From: Byssochlamys sp. IMV 00236
Lineage: Eukaryota > Ascomycota > Eurotiomycetes > Eurotiales > Thermoascaceae
Assembly: GCA_001931875.2 (NCBI GenBank)
Contig: MSJH02000092.1
Location: 1 to 25,209 of the forward strand
Length of the DNA: 25,209 bases
Direction of reading: 5' to 3'
The position numbers were made by a program, and so were the translations under genes. Below the pieces are notes generated by a model that had not been told where the DNA came from, made no database searches, and was given only the letters and a program-made list of their open reading frames with translations. Shown piece by piece: positions 10,002 through 18,338 of the stretch (within the stretch, counting starts at the first letter, position 1; every line of letters begins with the position of its first letter).

Positions 10002-11093
10002 ATGGCAGATGAAGATGCAAAAGATGACGTAGGTGTATGTATGAAGGAGACGTCGAGTAAGCGGGCGCACACACTCCATACGGATCAAGACAAGGTTAGA
10101 TTCTTTAGACTGATGTTTGAGAAAGTTATGAGTGCCTCAGCTGCTGCGAAACGATTAGGTATTCATGTTCGCACAGCTCAAAGATGGGCTCAAAAATACA
10201 AAACAAATCCTGATAGTAATTTTATAAAGCATAAGAAAACCGGTCACTCGCGTATACTTCAAGAAGAACACAAGCAAGTGATCTTGGAGCAAGTAATGAA
10301 GCGACTACTTCAAAAGTTTCAGGATCTCAAGGTCTCTAAAAATACTGTCAATAATTGTGTAAGAACTGAATGCAACCTGTCATTCAAAAAAGCTCAATTC
10401 CAGCCTGTAGATAGGAACAGTGAAGAAAAGACTCAGGAGCATTTGGATTGGGTTCGTAAGCGGGAGTGTACGGACATGAACTTTAGAATTAATTACGTCT
10501 TTTTCGATGAGTCTGCATTTCATATTAACTTAAAACGTAGTATGGCCTGATCAAAGAAAGGATTGCCTGCTGTGGTCACAGTGCCCAACATCCGAACACA
10601 AACAACAACGATTTTAGGTGCGATCTCTGCTTCAGTTTTAATAAAGTGTAGCCTGAGATTACCGCAGCCGTCAGCCAAGAAAAGAAAGAGAGAAGGTTAT
10701 GTTGGGCTAACGAGCACAGGGACAGTAACTGGTCATTATTTTAGCTTTCTGAAGGTCACGATGGGTGAAATGGACCAGTATCCACATATGAAAGGGCACT
10801 ACTTTGTCATGAATAACGCTCCTATCCATAAATATGAGAATATTGCTAAATATATTATATCCCGCGGCTACCGTTATGCTTATTTACCGTCATACTCCCC
10901 TGAGCTTAATCCAATTGAACAATCCTGGTCAGTTGTTAAGAGCAAAGTAAAGCGCAATAGGTTATTGGAAAAAGAGACGCTGATGACAATGATTAGTGAG
11001 GCGTCTAATAGCTTAAAAGTAAGTGACTTCAAAGGCTTTGTTCGGTATTCATATGAATGTTTGGACAAATGTCGCGATAGAGAGCATCTTTAA
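10002..11093 (+). pseudogene. Tc1/IS630-type transposase with one premature stop
   Basis: This is a DDE/D transposase of the Tc1/mariner-IS630 superfamily, which cuts and pastes its element at TA targets. One reading frame runs the whole length apart from a TGA at 10548-10550, in the motif FDESAFHINLKRSMA-stop-SKKG, where the family normally has Trp. Domains are a helix-turn-helix near residues 44-66 (SASAAAKRLGIHVRTAQRW), first catalytic Asp in VFFDESAFH, second catalytic site in YFVMNNAPIH (10812-10814), and the third acidic residue in SYSPELNPIEQSW. The family has DNAP at the second site, so the Asp appears changed to Asn. Both lesions are single G-to-A changes. Codons in another frame at 9871-9990 look protein-like and may be an N-terminal piece displaced by a frameshift or intron. 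The element is young but dead as written. Confidence 0.85.
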
Positions 11094-11404
11094 ATCTGTC
11101 TTTAAGCATATATATTTATATCTTAGTTACATGCTCATCTTAACCTTATCCACAGAACATGTTTACCATATTTTCAATGCATTTATATTTATTTTACTTT
11201 AAAATCAAGAGGTATACCCCGCACTCTCTGTACAATTTAGCTTCAATCATTTCAAAAGGCTTTACATCAATTAGATTGTTCGGAGAATAATATGATATAT
11301 ATCACTCTTGTTCATTATTTGTTCTAAACAAATGTTCATTTTTCTGAACACATTCATGATTAATACTTGATTTTATATGCTACTGACAACATTATGAATT
11401 TTAT
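11094..11404. other. Spacer with palindrome, upstream of Fanzor leader
   Basis: This AT-rich stretch contains no gene. Its one distinctive feature is a 17-bp palindrome at 11317-11333 flanked by 7-nt direct repeats, listed separately. The left boundary of the Fanzor-bearing element may lie here, but no terminal repeat proves it. Confidence 0.4.
11310..11340. repeat. Palindrome between GTTCATT direct repeats
   Basis: ATTTGTTCTAAACAAAT (11317-11333) has perfect 7-bp arms around a 3-nt centre. It is flanked on each side by GTTCATT (11310-11316 and 11334-11340). It sits about 65 bp upstream of the TATA box of the Fanzor leader. It could be a protein-binding site, a subterminal hairpin of the element, or chance in AT-rich DNA. 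Confidence 0.5.
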
Positions 11405-11412
11405 TATAAAAA
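11405..11412 (+). promoter_or_regulatory. TATA box upstream of Fanzor leader
   Basis: TATAAAAA followed by GGGC is a good core-promoter match and the best in this spacer. A start site about 30 bp downstream, near 11435-11440, would put the following three intron-like units in a 5' leader. The assignment rests on position only. Confidence 0.5.
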
Positions 11413-11506
11413 GGGCACTATTTTAGCTACGAAATCATTCATTTCATTATCAATTCATTCTTTTTTTTCTTTCTTAAAACAAGCTTATAATCATCTTTTT
11501 ATTCAA

Positions 11507-11831
11507 GTAAGTAAAAGCGTAGTTAAACTGTTGGATGCAGTCTGTAACTAACAATACATCTAATAGACATACCTCCATCGCTCTTATTTCTTAAAATCAA
11601 TATATTTTTAGCTCTACACACCAAGCGCTTCCAGTAAGTAAAAGCTTATCTAAACAATTGGATACATCATTATCTAACAATATATCTTGTAGGTTCACGT
11701 CTATCGTTTTTCTATTTCTTCAATCTTTTATAAATATATATATTCATTTAACTAAAAGTAAGTAAAATTCTTTTCAAGCCACTAGAGATAATCTTTAACT
11801 GACTAACTATATATATATATATATTCAATAG
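11507..11831 (+). other. 5' leader with three tandem introns of Fanzor gene
   Basis: Three intron-like units follow one another before the ATG at 11842: 11507-11566 (60 nt), 11634-11692 (59 nt) and 11758-11831 (74 nt). Each begins GTAAGTAAAA, has a CTAAC-type branch sequence and ends in TAG or AATAG. The first two are clearly related to each other: TTGGATGCA versus TTGGATACA, and CTAACAATACATCT versus CTAACAATATATCT. This suggests tandem duplication of an exon-intron unit of about 125 bp. The intervening exons of about 65-67 nt have no shared open frame and are probably untranslated. Confidence 0.6.
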
Positions 11832-11841
11832 GTAACTCACC

Positions 11842-13945
11842 ATGGATGAAGGCTCCACTCCAAGCTCCTTCGATTCATCGGCTATGAGTACTTCTAGTTC
11901 CTTCGCACCCGGCGACCGTATTTTGGCTGTTAAATCCTCTGTTGATGGCATTGGTTGGAACGACCTCCATCGTGGAACACTCCAAAGCTTCGTTGAACAG
12001 GTACACGTCACCACCATGCACGCCTATTCTTTCTCAAAATTCATCTTCCTTCGGGAACTGCAAGACATGAATTTCAGAATACAAGAATATATCAACAAGG
12101 ATTTTTTTTAAAGAAGTATGGCTCTACATGGTCAATTACTCAAGAGGTCGTGCTTGCGCTTGACTCGTCATTCATTATCGATAATTGATCAATCGGCACT
12201 TGGATGATTACCTTAGAATCACCAACTACCAGAGACCCAACTTCATATATGCTCAGCAATCTGCTATAATCGAAGGTACCAGCATCTACACAGCTTACGT
12301 CAACAACGTTCACCTTAGACTTGGTCAGCACCTTCGACGTGCCGTCAACGTTTTACTTAACACACGGCAACGAATAGTAGATTTGAGACTAGTTCTATCT
12401 GCACAAGGTATGGATGATGACGAAATCAAGCACCGCATCCGTCAAGACATCATTCTACCAGCGCAGATATTCAAGCAGGTTATCTCGCAGCAACCTATAA
12501 ATATGAAACAGCTCCCTCAAGAACATATTTATACGCGCGCTCTTGAAGCTTTTCAGCCTGTTTTTGATGCTTATGATGAAGGCTACAACTTTGGCCAGCA
12601 GGGACTTTATTATGATGTCAAGCATAACCCTGTCAGCCACTTTAAGGCCATCTATCAACTTTCTCATCTCTTTGAACGTCTTGGTTTGCCCGTCTTCAAC
12701 TGTTTTCTTCTCCGGCACTCACGGTTCCCTCGTTACGTTACCATCGACAGCGAGATTCTCTGTCAAAACATCCTGGGAATTCGATGGTCTAATGCTGTCG
12801 ATAACTAGACTACTGGCGCCGAGTTGTCGACCTTGATTCAAAAGCCCTCAAGCCGCAAGAAGGTGAACAACTTAGATTCCGTGGCACTATTCAAACTGAT
12901 GGCGTTGGTGTCACGGTTTTCAAGAAGAGATTCGACAGGCAAACAAGATACACGGCAAGATTTACAGTGGAGTATGAAGCTACCTCCTACATCACCAATC
13001 TAACTCGTCGAAATCATCAAAAGATTTCTGGTCGATGCGTCGCTGTGGACCCAAGAAGAAGAGATATGTTGTATTGTGTACATGAAAACTCTACATCAGA
13101 GCAACCATTGCGATTTCGGTACACTAAACAACAGCAAGACAAGACGTGGAAAACCAAAAAGTACCGTCGGATCTTGCAAGATCTCAAAGCCCAGGATCCT
13201 CATGTCGTTCAAGCTGAACAAGTCCTTTTTCAACAGCCAAGCAGCACCATATCCATAGAAGACTTTGGCCGCTTCCTTCAAGCCAGATCTCAACAGTCTG
13301 TCGTTCTCAGTCGATTTTATGGACATACCATCACAAACCATGATAATGGATACTCCCTCTTTCGCAAGATCCGTCTTTCGGCGTACTTCAACAAACAACG
13401 TGCCAAACAAAAGCTTATTCAAGACTTACGCGCCGAGTTTGAAGAAGACGCAGTGCTTGTGATGGGAAACTGGTCCGCTCCCCATGCTAGGTATCATGAG
13501 CCCATCCGTGGCCTTGGTTTCCGAAGACTCCTCAAGAAACATGGGTTCCAAGTCTTTCTTATAGACGAGTACAAGGCCAGTAGGTGCTGTCCAACCTACC
13601 ACAACGAAAGCCTCCACACGTTCCGTAGTGTTCCAAATCCACGACCGTATCGACGCCAGCGATATCCTACGGTTATCTGCCATGGCCTTTTAAGGTAATA
13701 ATACATGAACCACTTGTATGACTTTATACTGATTGAGCATTGCTTGTAGATGCACCAATCCATACTGTAGACCCACCATGGCAGCACCAGATAAATATCG
13801 CTTATGGAACAGGGATGTTGCTGCTTGCCTCAACTACATGCACATCCTTCGTGGGCTTCAACGTAATGGCATGGTTCCTCATAGGCTTCGTCGGGTTGCT
13901 GTTGCTCCTACAAGATGTCGAAGAAGAGTGGACAATCAGGAGTAA
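11842..13945 (+). pseudogene. Fanzor (Fanzor2-type), eukaryotic TnpB-like RNA-guided nuclease, decayed
   Basis: Fanzors are RuvC endonucleases that use an omega-RNA guide to cut DNA. The similarity runs in frame 1 from ATG 11842, breaks at a T8 run (12102-12109), continues in frame 3 to TGA 12186, then frame 2 to TAG 12806, then frame 1 from 12808. A 55-nt intron (13695-13749) joins the last exon, which ends at 13945. Landmarks are the TDGVGVTVFKK core near 12890; RuvC-I VAVDPRRRD with Asp at 13048-13050; the NWSAPHARYHEPIRGLGF block; IDEYKASRCC with Glu at 13567-13569; a zinc ribbon (Cys at 13585-13590, CHGLLRCTNPYC across the intron); and RuvC-III LWNRDVAACLN with Asp at 13814. The usual second Cys of the first CxxC appears as Tyr (13597-13599). 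Breaks in the N-terminal half would disable it. No IS607-type serine recombinase is seen in this window. The family assignment rests on motif recognition, not on a search. Confidence 0.82.
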
Positions 13946-13964
13946 CCAAGGACTAGAATACGCT

Positions 13965-14020
13965 TAGATGATGATTCTCCGTCCTAGTTATCGCTAGGAC
14001 ACATCTAGATGCCTTTGGGG
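13965..14020 (+). ncRNA. Candidate omega-RNA 3' scaffold hairpin of the Fanzor locus
   Basis: Nineteen bases after the Fanzor stop codon, GTCCTAG (13981-13987) and CTAGGAC (13994-14000) form a perfect 7-bp stem with a TTATCG loop. An outer stem can form from TAGATG (13965-13970) and CATCTA (14002-14007). The stretch then ends in TTTGGGG at 14014-14020. In TnpB and Fanzor loci the guide-RNA scaffold overlaps or follows the 3' end of the nuclease gene and stops at the element right end. Position and structure fit that, but function is inference. Confidence 0.5.
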
Positions 14021-14202
14021 TAAGTTGTATACATATAATAATTTTCTTACATAACTAATTATATAATTCTTTATATTCTCTCTCCTTGGTACTTATTACT
14101 CTCATTTGTATGTCGTCTCTTTTTGCACGCATTTTATTTTTAATCTTTGCGTAAATACTTTTTTTAATTTGTGCCAATTATTTTTTCATACACGTCATAA
14201 TT

Positions 14203-14420
14203 TTATCCTCTCTGAAATTTATTTTTAATAAAACAGTATAGTATAGCCAGAAAAACAATAGGCTTAGAGCAAAGGGCTCCAAAGTAAATGAATCGATTGA
14301 AAGCCTCGTTAGGTCCATCTGGAATGCCATTGCCTTCAGAATCTATAAGCTGACAGATGGCCTAGTTTGAAGAAATACCATTGATTGTTTCGTTAAGGCA
14401 GCACTCAATAAAGATCATGC
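14203..14420 (-). pseudogene. Unidentified coding remnant, antisense to Fanzor
   Basis: On the minus strand one frame reads, from about 14413, MIFIECCLNETINGISSN, then a TAG, then AICQLIDSEGNGIPDGP, NEAFNRFIYFGALCSKP and a hydrophobic IVFLAILYCF, ending at TAA 14203-14205. The composition looks like real protein and not random AT-rich sequence. It is broken by at least one stop (two if codons further upstream belong to it). The TAG could instead be an intron acceptor (CTTCAAACTAG), which would make this the last exon of a lost gene. I do not recognise the family. Confidence 0.35.
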
Positions 14421-15038
14421 TCTATTTTGAGATATATAAAAAAATGGGTTACGTTGCTTTAGCATTTTGTATTCAAGTCGCAGGCAATTAGCTTAATTAT
14501 GATACCAATAAAAGAGTAATGAAAATAGAGGCGAAAAGGAAGCGAGCAATACAGTCTTTGATTGACCCAAAGATAATGTGATAGAATCAAAATAATATAT
14601 CCATAAATGGTAAAGGCAAAGTTTGAGCAAATCAGTCAGTAACAAAAATTAATTAAACTCAAGTTGTTGTGACATGCATTGCGTTGCAGCAACTGCTTAT
14701 GTAGTAGCAAAGAAAAAAGAACACAATGTTTCTTTAATCACTTCAAATGCTTACGGAATGCTCATCATTGTTCGTCTCCTCCTTCATCTTGCTTCTCCGT
14801 TGACCTATCCCCAAGCTATCCTATAGAGAATATAAAACGAGACGGAAAATGCATAAAACTACATACAGTAGGTACTCTCACGAGCACTTGGAGTAAAATA
14901 ATCAATCCAGGGCCTTTTATGCGCTTAGAACAATGATGATCAACTAGTCATAGCATATAATAGTTACAGTCTAAGATAAAATCAAAGAAAGAAATAGGAT
15001 ATAACGGTCGTTTTATTATTATTATTGATAATAGAATG
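14421..15038. other. AT-rich spacer, no gene seen
   Basis: No gene is supported. The stretch holds a TTA microsatellite near 15011-15026 at the end of the serine-rich gene and a Cys-rich plus-strand frame (14679-14936) with no domain I recognise. Confidence 0.4.
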
Positions 15039-15922
15039 CTAAGGGGATGTAGAAAAATGATTATAATAGAAATAAGAAACATGATTGTGGGTTTTGTTGT
15101 TTAATGTATCAAATGTACCAAAGTAAGAGTAATGGGTAAAGCTGAATGTTTGCTGTTGTTTATGATATCCGATCACGTTACGTGTATTATGACGATGCCT
15201 ATGCTGATTATGTTCTTGATGATGATGATTTATGTTGGTTATACCAGAGGACGTCCAACTTTTGATAAACATAAGAAACCTTTGTTTGTCTTCCTCTGAA
15301 ATGTATTGACAATGAGCTAGTTTAGGTGTAGTTACTTTAAATGTTCTACCATTGTTGTCGTTTTTACTACTACTACTACTGCTGTTATTGCTATTATTAC
15401 GATTATTGCTGTTACTACTACTGCTACTGATAGTACTGCTGTTGCTGCTACCACTACTGCTGCTACTGCTGCTACTGCTACTACTGCTACTATTGCTACT
15501 ACAACTGCTGTTGCTGCTTTTGTTCTGACTATTGTTGGTATTGTTGTTTGTACATGCCAGTGATGCATAAAGCCGTGTCTTCATTGGTCTAGTTGCTATC
15601 ATATTATTTTTAGAATGATTGATCCGTTTAGGCACCAGTGCTTTTAATCTCTCCAGCTCTGTTTTCTTGTCTTCTTTTAATTCATCTTGTTTAATATCTT
15701 CAATATCCTCTGGTCTTTGTATCTTTTGTAATAAATATGAACTGCTCCAAGCATTGTTTTGTTGATATGATTGTTTTGAATTATTTTGAATAAGTGTGGG
15801 GAATTCATCAATATCTATTTTTAGGCATTACTATAAACAATAGTCGTATTATGTCTCTTTATATTACTTTTAGGCCTGTTGGAATAATCAGCCCAACTAG
15901 GAGCAAATATAAAAGTTGACAT
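15039..15922 (-). CDS. Unrecognised Ser/Asn/His-rich low-complexity protein
   Basis: I do not recognise this protein. Two exons fit: 15922-15868 and 15814-15039, with a 53-nt GT-AG intron, giving 276 residues. The start is MSTFIFAPSWADYSNRPKNI, followed by DEFPTL, an acidic/basic helix-like stretch (PEDIEDIKQDELKEDKKTEL) and RLKALVPKR. Then comes a long Ser/Asn tract coded by an AGT/AGC/AAT trinucleotide microsatellite (15365-15520), a short conserved-looking block (YISEEDKQRFLMFIKSWTSS), and a His/Gln-rich tail. The N-terminal exon makes sense in frame only through the intron, which supports a real gene. A TATATAAA box lies about 45 bp upstream. Divergent from PAM17, with 271 bp between the start codons. 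The C-terminal part could contain an unrecognised intron. A regulatory or RNA-binding scaffold is possible, but that is a guess from composition. Confidence 0.65.
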
Positions 15923-16193
15923 TTATTGTTATTGCTTTTCTGGTTTTAGTTATTCCACATTGAGCATTTATATATAAAAGTGAGAGAAAGATTCAGTGAT
16001 AAACAGATATGAATAAATAAAAAGCAAGAAAGAAAAGCAAAGATAACAAGCAGGTTCCCGCCCCCTCCTTTTATCAAAATGCGCTGTTACAAAAGTGACC
16101 CCAAGTAAAAACGTCATGCTGTTCCCTTAATAAAAAATTCTCTAATTTTCTCTACCTTTCCTTTTTTTTTCCTTTAATATATTGATCTATACA
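15923..16193. promoter_or_regulatory. Shared divergent promoter region
   Basis: These 271 bp separate the start codons of the serine-rich gene (minus) and PAM17 (plus). A TATATAAA match on the minus strand (15974-15967) suits the serine-rich gene. A long pyrimidine tract ending near 16180 precedes the PAM17 ATG. A CCCGCCCCCTCC GC-box-like block near 16057-16068 stands out in AT-rich sequence and could serve either gene. Confidence 0.5.
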
Positions 16194-16830
16194 ATGGCTT
16201 TAGCACCTCTTAAGCCTAACCTTTTAAGGCCTCTATTTGTCAACCACAATGTACGCTTATTTGCCACAAGCAGTAATTCCTCCTCACAACAACAACAAAA
16301 TGTAATCCCAACTTGGAATGATTACTTCAAACTTCGTAAAAAGAGACGTACTTACGAAGTGACCTCTTATGTGCCTTGCACCATTGCCCCTGCTTTTGGC
16401 ACATTTTCTTATTTTGTTCAAATGGAAGTGGATCCTTTCACTAAAATTCTCGGTATGGATCCTCTTATGGCTGCTATGGTTACCACTGCTGGTGCCGTAA
16501 AGTATTATGTTGAATTGTTATATGAATATGAACTAATGTACAATATAGGCTTTTGGTGGATTTTTATTAGGTCCTGTATTTGGCAATACCTTATTCAAGT
16601 TGATGAATAGAAAGATAGCTCCTGCTATGGATGCTCGCGATAAAGAATTTTTTGAACACATCAAAAAGAATCGTGCAGATGCTAGACTTAATTCAATTCG
16701 TAATCCTGTACCCGATTATTATGGTGAAAAGATTCAATCAGTACATGATTACAGAACTTGGTTAAGAAAGCAACGTGAACATTATAGAAAGGGTGTCTTT
16801 GGTGGTGATGTTAATGGACTTGAAGATTAG
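16194..16830 (+). CDS. PAM17: PAM17, presequence translocase-associated motor subunit
   Basis: PAM17 sits in the mitochondrial inner membrane and helps couple the TIM23 channel to the import motor. Two exons, 16194-16496 and 16549-16830, flank a 52-nt GTAAAG...TAG intron and give 194 residues, the usual size. Residues 1-30 form a mitochondrial presequence: Arg/Lys and Leu-rich, no acidic residue, ending RLFATSS. The family motif follows as TWNDYFKLRKKRRTYEV. Two hydrophobic segments come next (around APAFGTFSYFVQM and, across the intron, TTAGAAFGGFLLGPVFGN). The matrix-facing C-terminus carries NPVPDYYGEKIQSVHDYRTW, the best family signature. The intron falls in the second hydrophobic segment, so an unspliced reading would end in an unrelated short tail. 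Confidence 0.95.
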
Positions 16831-17298
16831 AGGAAAAAAAAAAAAAGTAAAGACAAACTGAAAGAATAGATTAAAGTTCATGTTATACTTTTGCAATATT
16901 TTTTCTTTCCTTTTCTTTGGTGTATATAAATTGATACATTTTTGAATGTTCTTGTTGTAAACAAATCCTTCTTAAATAACTAAAGTGCTAACCAATTCAC
17001 AAATGCCTTTTTCACTTTTGCTAGTGTTTTTTTCTTCAATACAATCAATGTGAAAAAGTAACAAAGAGACAACGGCAAAATATTTAAGCGCAAATATCAT
17101 TGCTCATCATAAAAGTACATAGAATCATTTTAAAATGTAACAAATACCTATATCTTTTGATCCTTTTTTAATATCTTTCGATTTACTACAAAAAACGCGA
17201 CTTTAGGGTATGATTATTAGAGGAGTCACGTGAAAGTCACGTGCATATCATGTGAAAAAACGGAACACCAAAAACATATGGAAATCGGAAATCAAGGT
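16831..17298. other. AT-rich spacer with E-box cluster near its right end
   Basis: This holds the PAM17 3' end (an A-rich run directly after the stop) and the tRNA upstream region. No gene is seen. The distinctive feature is the CACGTG cluster at 17225-17254, listed separately. Confidence 0.5.
17225..17254. promoter_or_regulatory. Tandem CACGTG E-box motifs
   Basis: GTCACGTG occurs twice in direct repeat (17225-17232 and 17236-17243), followed by a related CATGTG at 17249-17254. CACGTG is the canonical bHLH (E-box, Cbf1/USF-like) site. The cluster lies 45-74 bp upstream of the tRNA gene. tRNA genes use internal promoters, so these sites may regulate another transcript or be chance. Confidence 0.45.
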
Positions 17299-17392
17299 GC
17301 TCTTGTAGCTCAGCTGGTTAGAGCGTCGTGCTTATATTGTAAAATATACCTGAGGCACGCGAAGGTCGCGAGTTCGATCCTCGCCTGGAGCA
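17299..17392 (+). tRNA. tRNA-Ile (anticodon UAU) with intron
   Basis: The cloverleaf is complete: acceptor GCTCTTG with CTGGAGC (17385-17391, one T-T mismatch), D arm GCTC/GAGC, anticodon stem TCGTG with CGCGA (17358-17362), loop CTTATA plus A38, T arm GCGAG-TTCGATC-CTCGC, and discriminator A at 17392. The anticodon TAT (17333-17335) reads the rare isoleucine codon AUA. A 20-nt intron (17337-17356) follows the base after the anticodon, as usual for nuclear tRNA introns, and contains ATA that can pair with the anticodon. Mature length is 74 nt before CCA. A and B boxes are intact, and a T6 terminator follows at 17394-17399. The joined anticodon arm matches the layout of the yeast UAU tRNA, which also has an intron. 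Confidence 0.93.
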
Positions 17393-18338
17393 CATTTTTT
17401 AGAAAAACTCCACTTGTTTGTGTAACGTTACTTTTTTTTTGAAATGGCTGAATTTGCGAGAGATGTATGTAACCTCTTTTATCTCTAATCAATATAAAGG
17501 TGAACAATTCAATTATAAGTGCTCTTTTGCTGATAAGGTCACTGAAATAATCTTATTGATTTAACCTTGTCCAAATTCTAAAGCTATAGCACATTTCTTT
17601 TTTTACCTTATCACTTGCCCATATATTGAAATACATTAACAACAACGTTTTTGATATTTTTATACCAATTATCTATTCATCCAATTTATAAAACAAATTC
17701 ATACTATCTTTTACCTAGCTGTTATTGCACTCAAGTTTGTAATAACTGAGAAAAAATCGTTTAACTTGGCTGCAATTCATAACGTAAGCAAGTAATCACT
17801 ACTAGTAAGCTTATTATTGTTATTATTATCATACAAATATAAAAACGATAACGAGAACTAGTAATGAAAAGCTATTGATGATAATGCTCTGTTTCAAAAA
17901 GAAAAAGGAAAAAGTGAAAAAAAAGTGAAAAAAATTGCGGTCCTGACTCATTTATAAAATTTTTTTATTTGTTCCTGGATTTTTGCTAGAGATAGACCAA
18001 GAAGATAGTGATTCGCTTGTTTACTTTTAAATGAAGTCTAGTAAAGTCTTTTTGGCTAGCACTGTTTGCAACTAAATTTGCTTCTCATCTTATGCCTATT
18101 AACTCAAGATAATAGCAAAAAATATGCATATGGTCTTAAAAGCGTAATATTTTATAAACGTTGGTATTTAAAGAGATTGTTAGTCGCATGCATGTATATG
18201 TTACGCTTTAATGGCAATAATTTTTGACAAGTTTGATATATTAAGCCAATATGTCCCTGAAAGAAAAGAAGGGGAGACTGTCAAAGATTTAAGCAACCAA
18301 TAAAATGAAAAATTCTGTTTAAATCTTGCCGCTGCTTT
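17393..18338. other. AT-rich spacer, no gene seen
   Basis: Nearly 950 bp of AT-rich sequence between the tRNA and PIGB. It includes a TTATTATTG microsatellite near 17811-17830 and A-rich GTGAAAAA repeats near 17915-17935. No open frame or RNA structure convinces me. Confidence 0.5.

Noticed and set aside
12109..12188. An intron to explain the Fanzor frame breaks
   Set aside because: A GTATGG donor is available after 12114, but no suitable AG acceptor restores the frame, and the skipped codons look like genuine Fanzor protein, so frameshifts are more likely.
13740..13967. Hydrophobic frame overlapping the last Fanzor exon
   Set aside because: It is the alternative frame of the RuvC-III exon; the in-frame reading with the WNRD motif and the intron explains the sequence better.
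14679..14936. 85-codon Cys-rich plus-strand frame
   Set aside because: Cysteines are irregularly spaced and no zinc-finger pattern repeats; no supporting exon structure.
15332..15568. Val/Ala-rich minus-strand frame
   Set aside because: It is a shadow of the trinucleotide microsatellite in the serine-rich gene, which reads through with a matched first exon.
17230..17507. Open frames across the tRNA gene on both strands
   Set aside because: The sequence folds as a complete tRNA; the frames are incidental.
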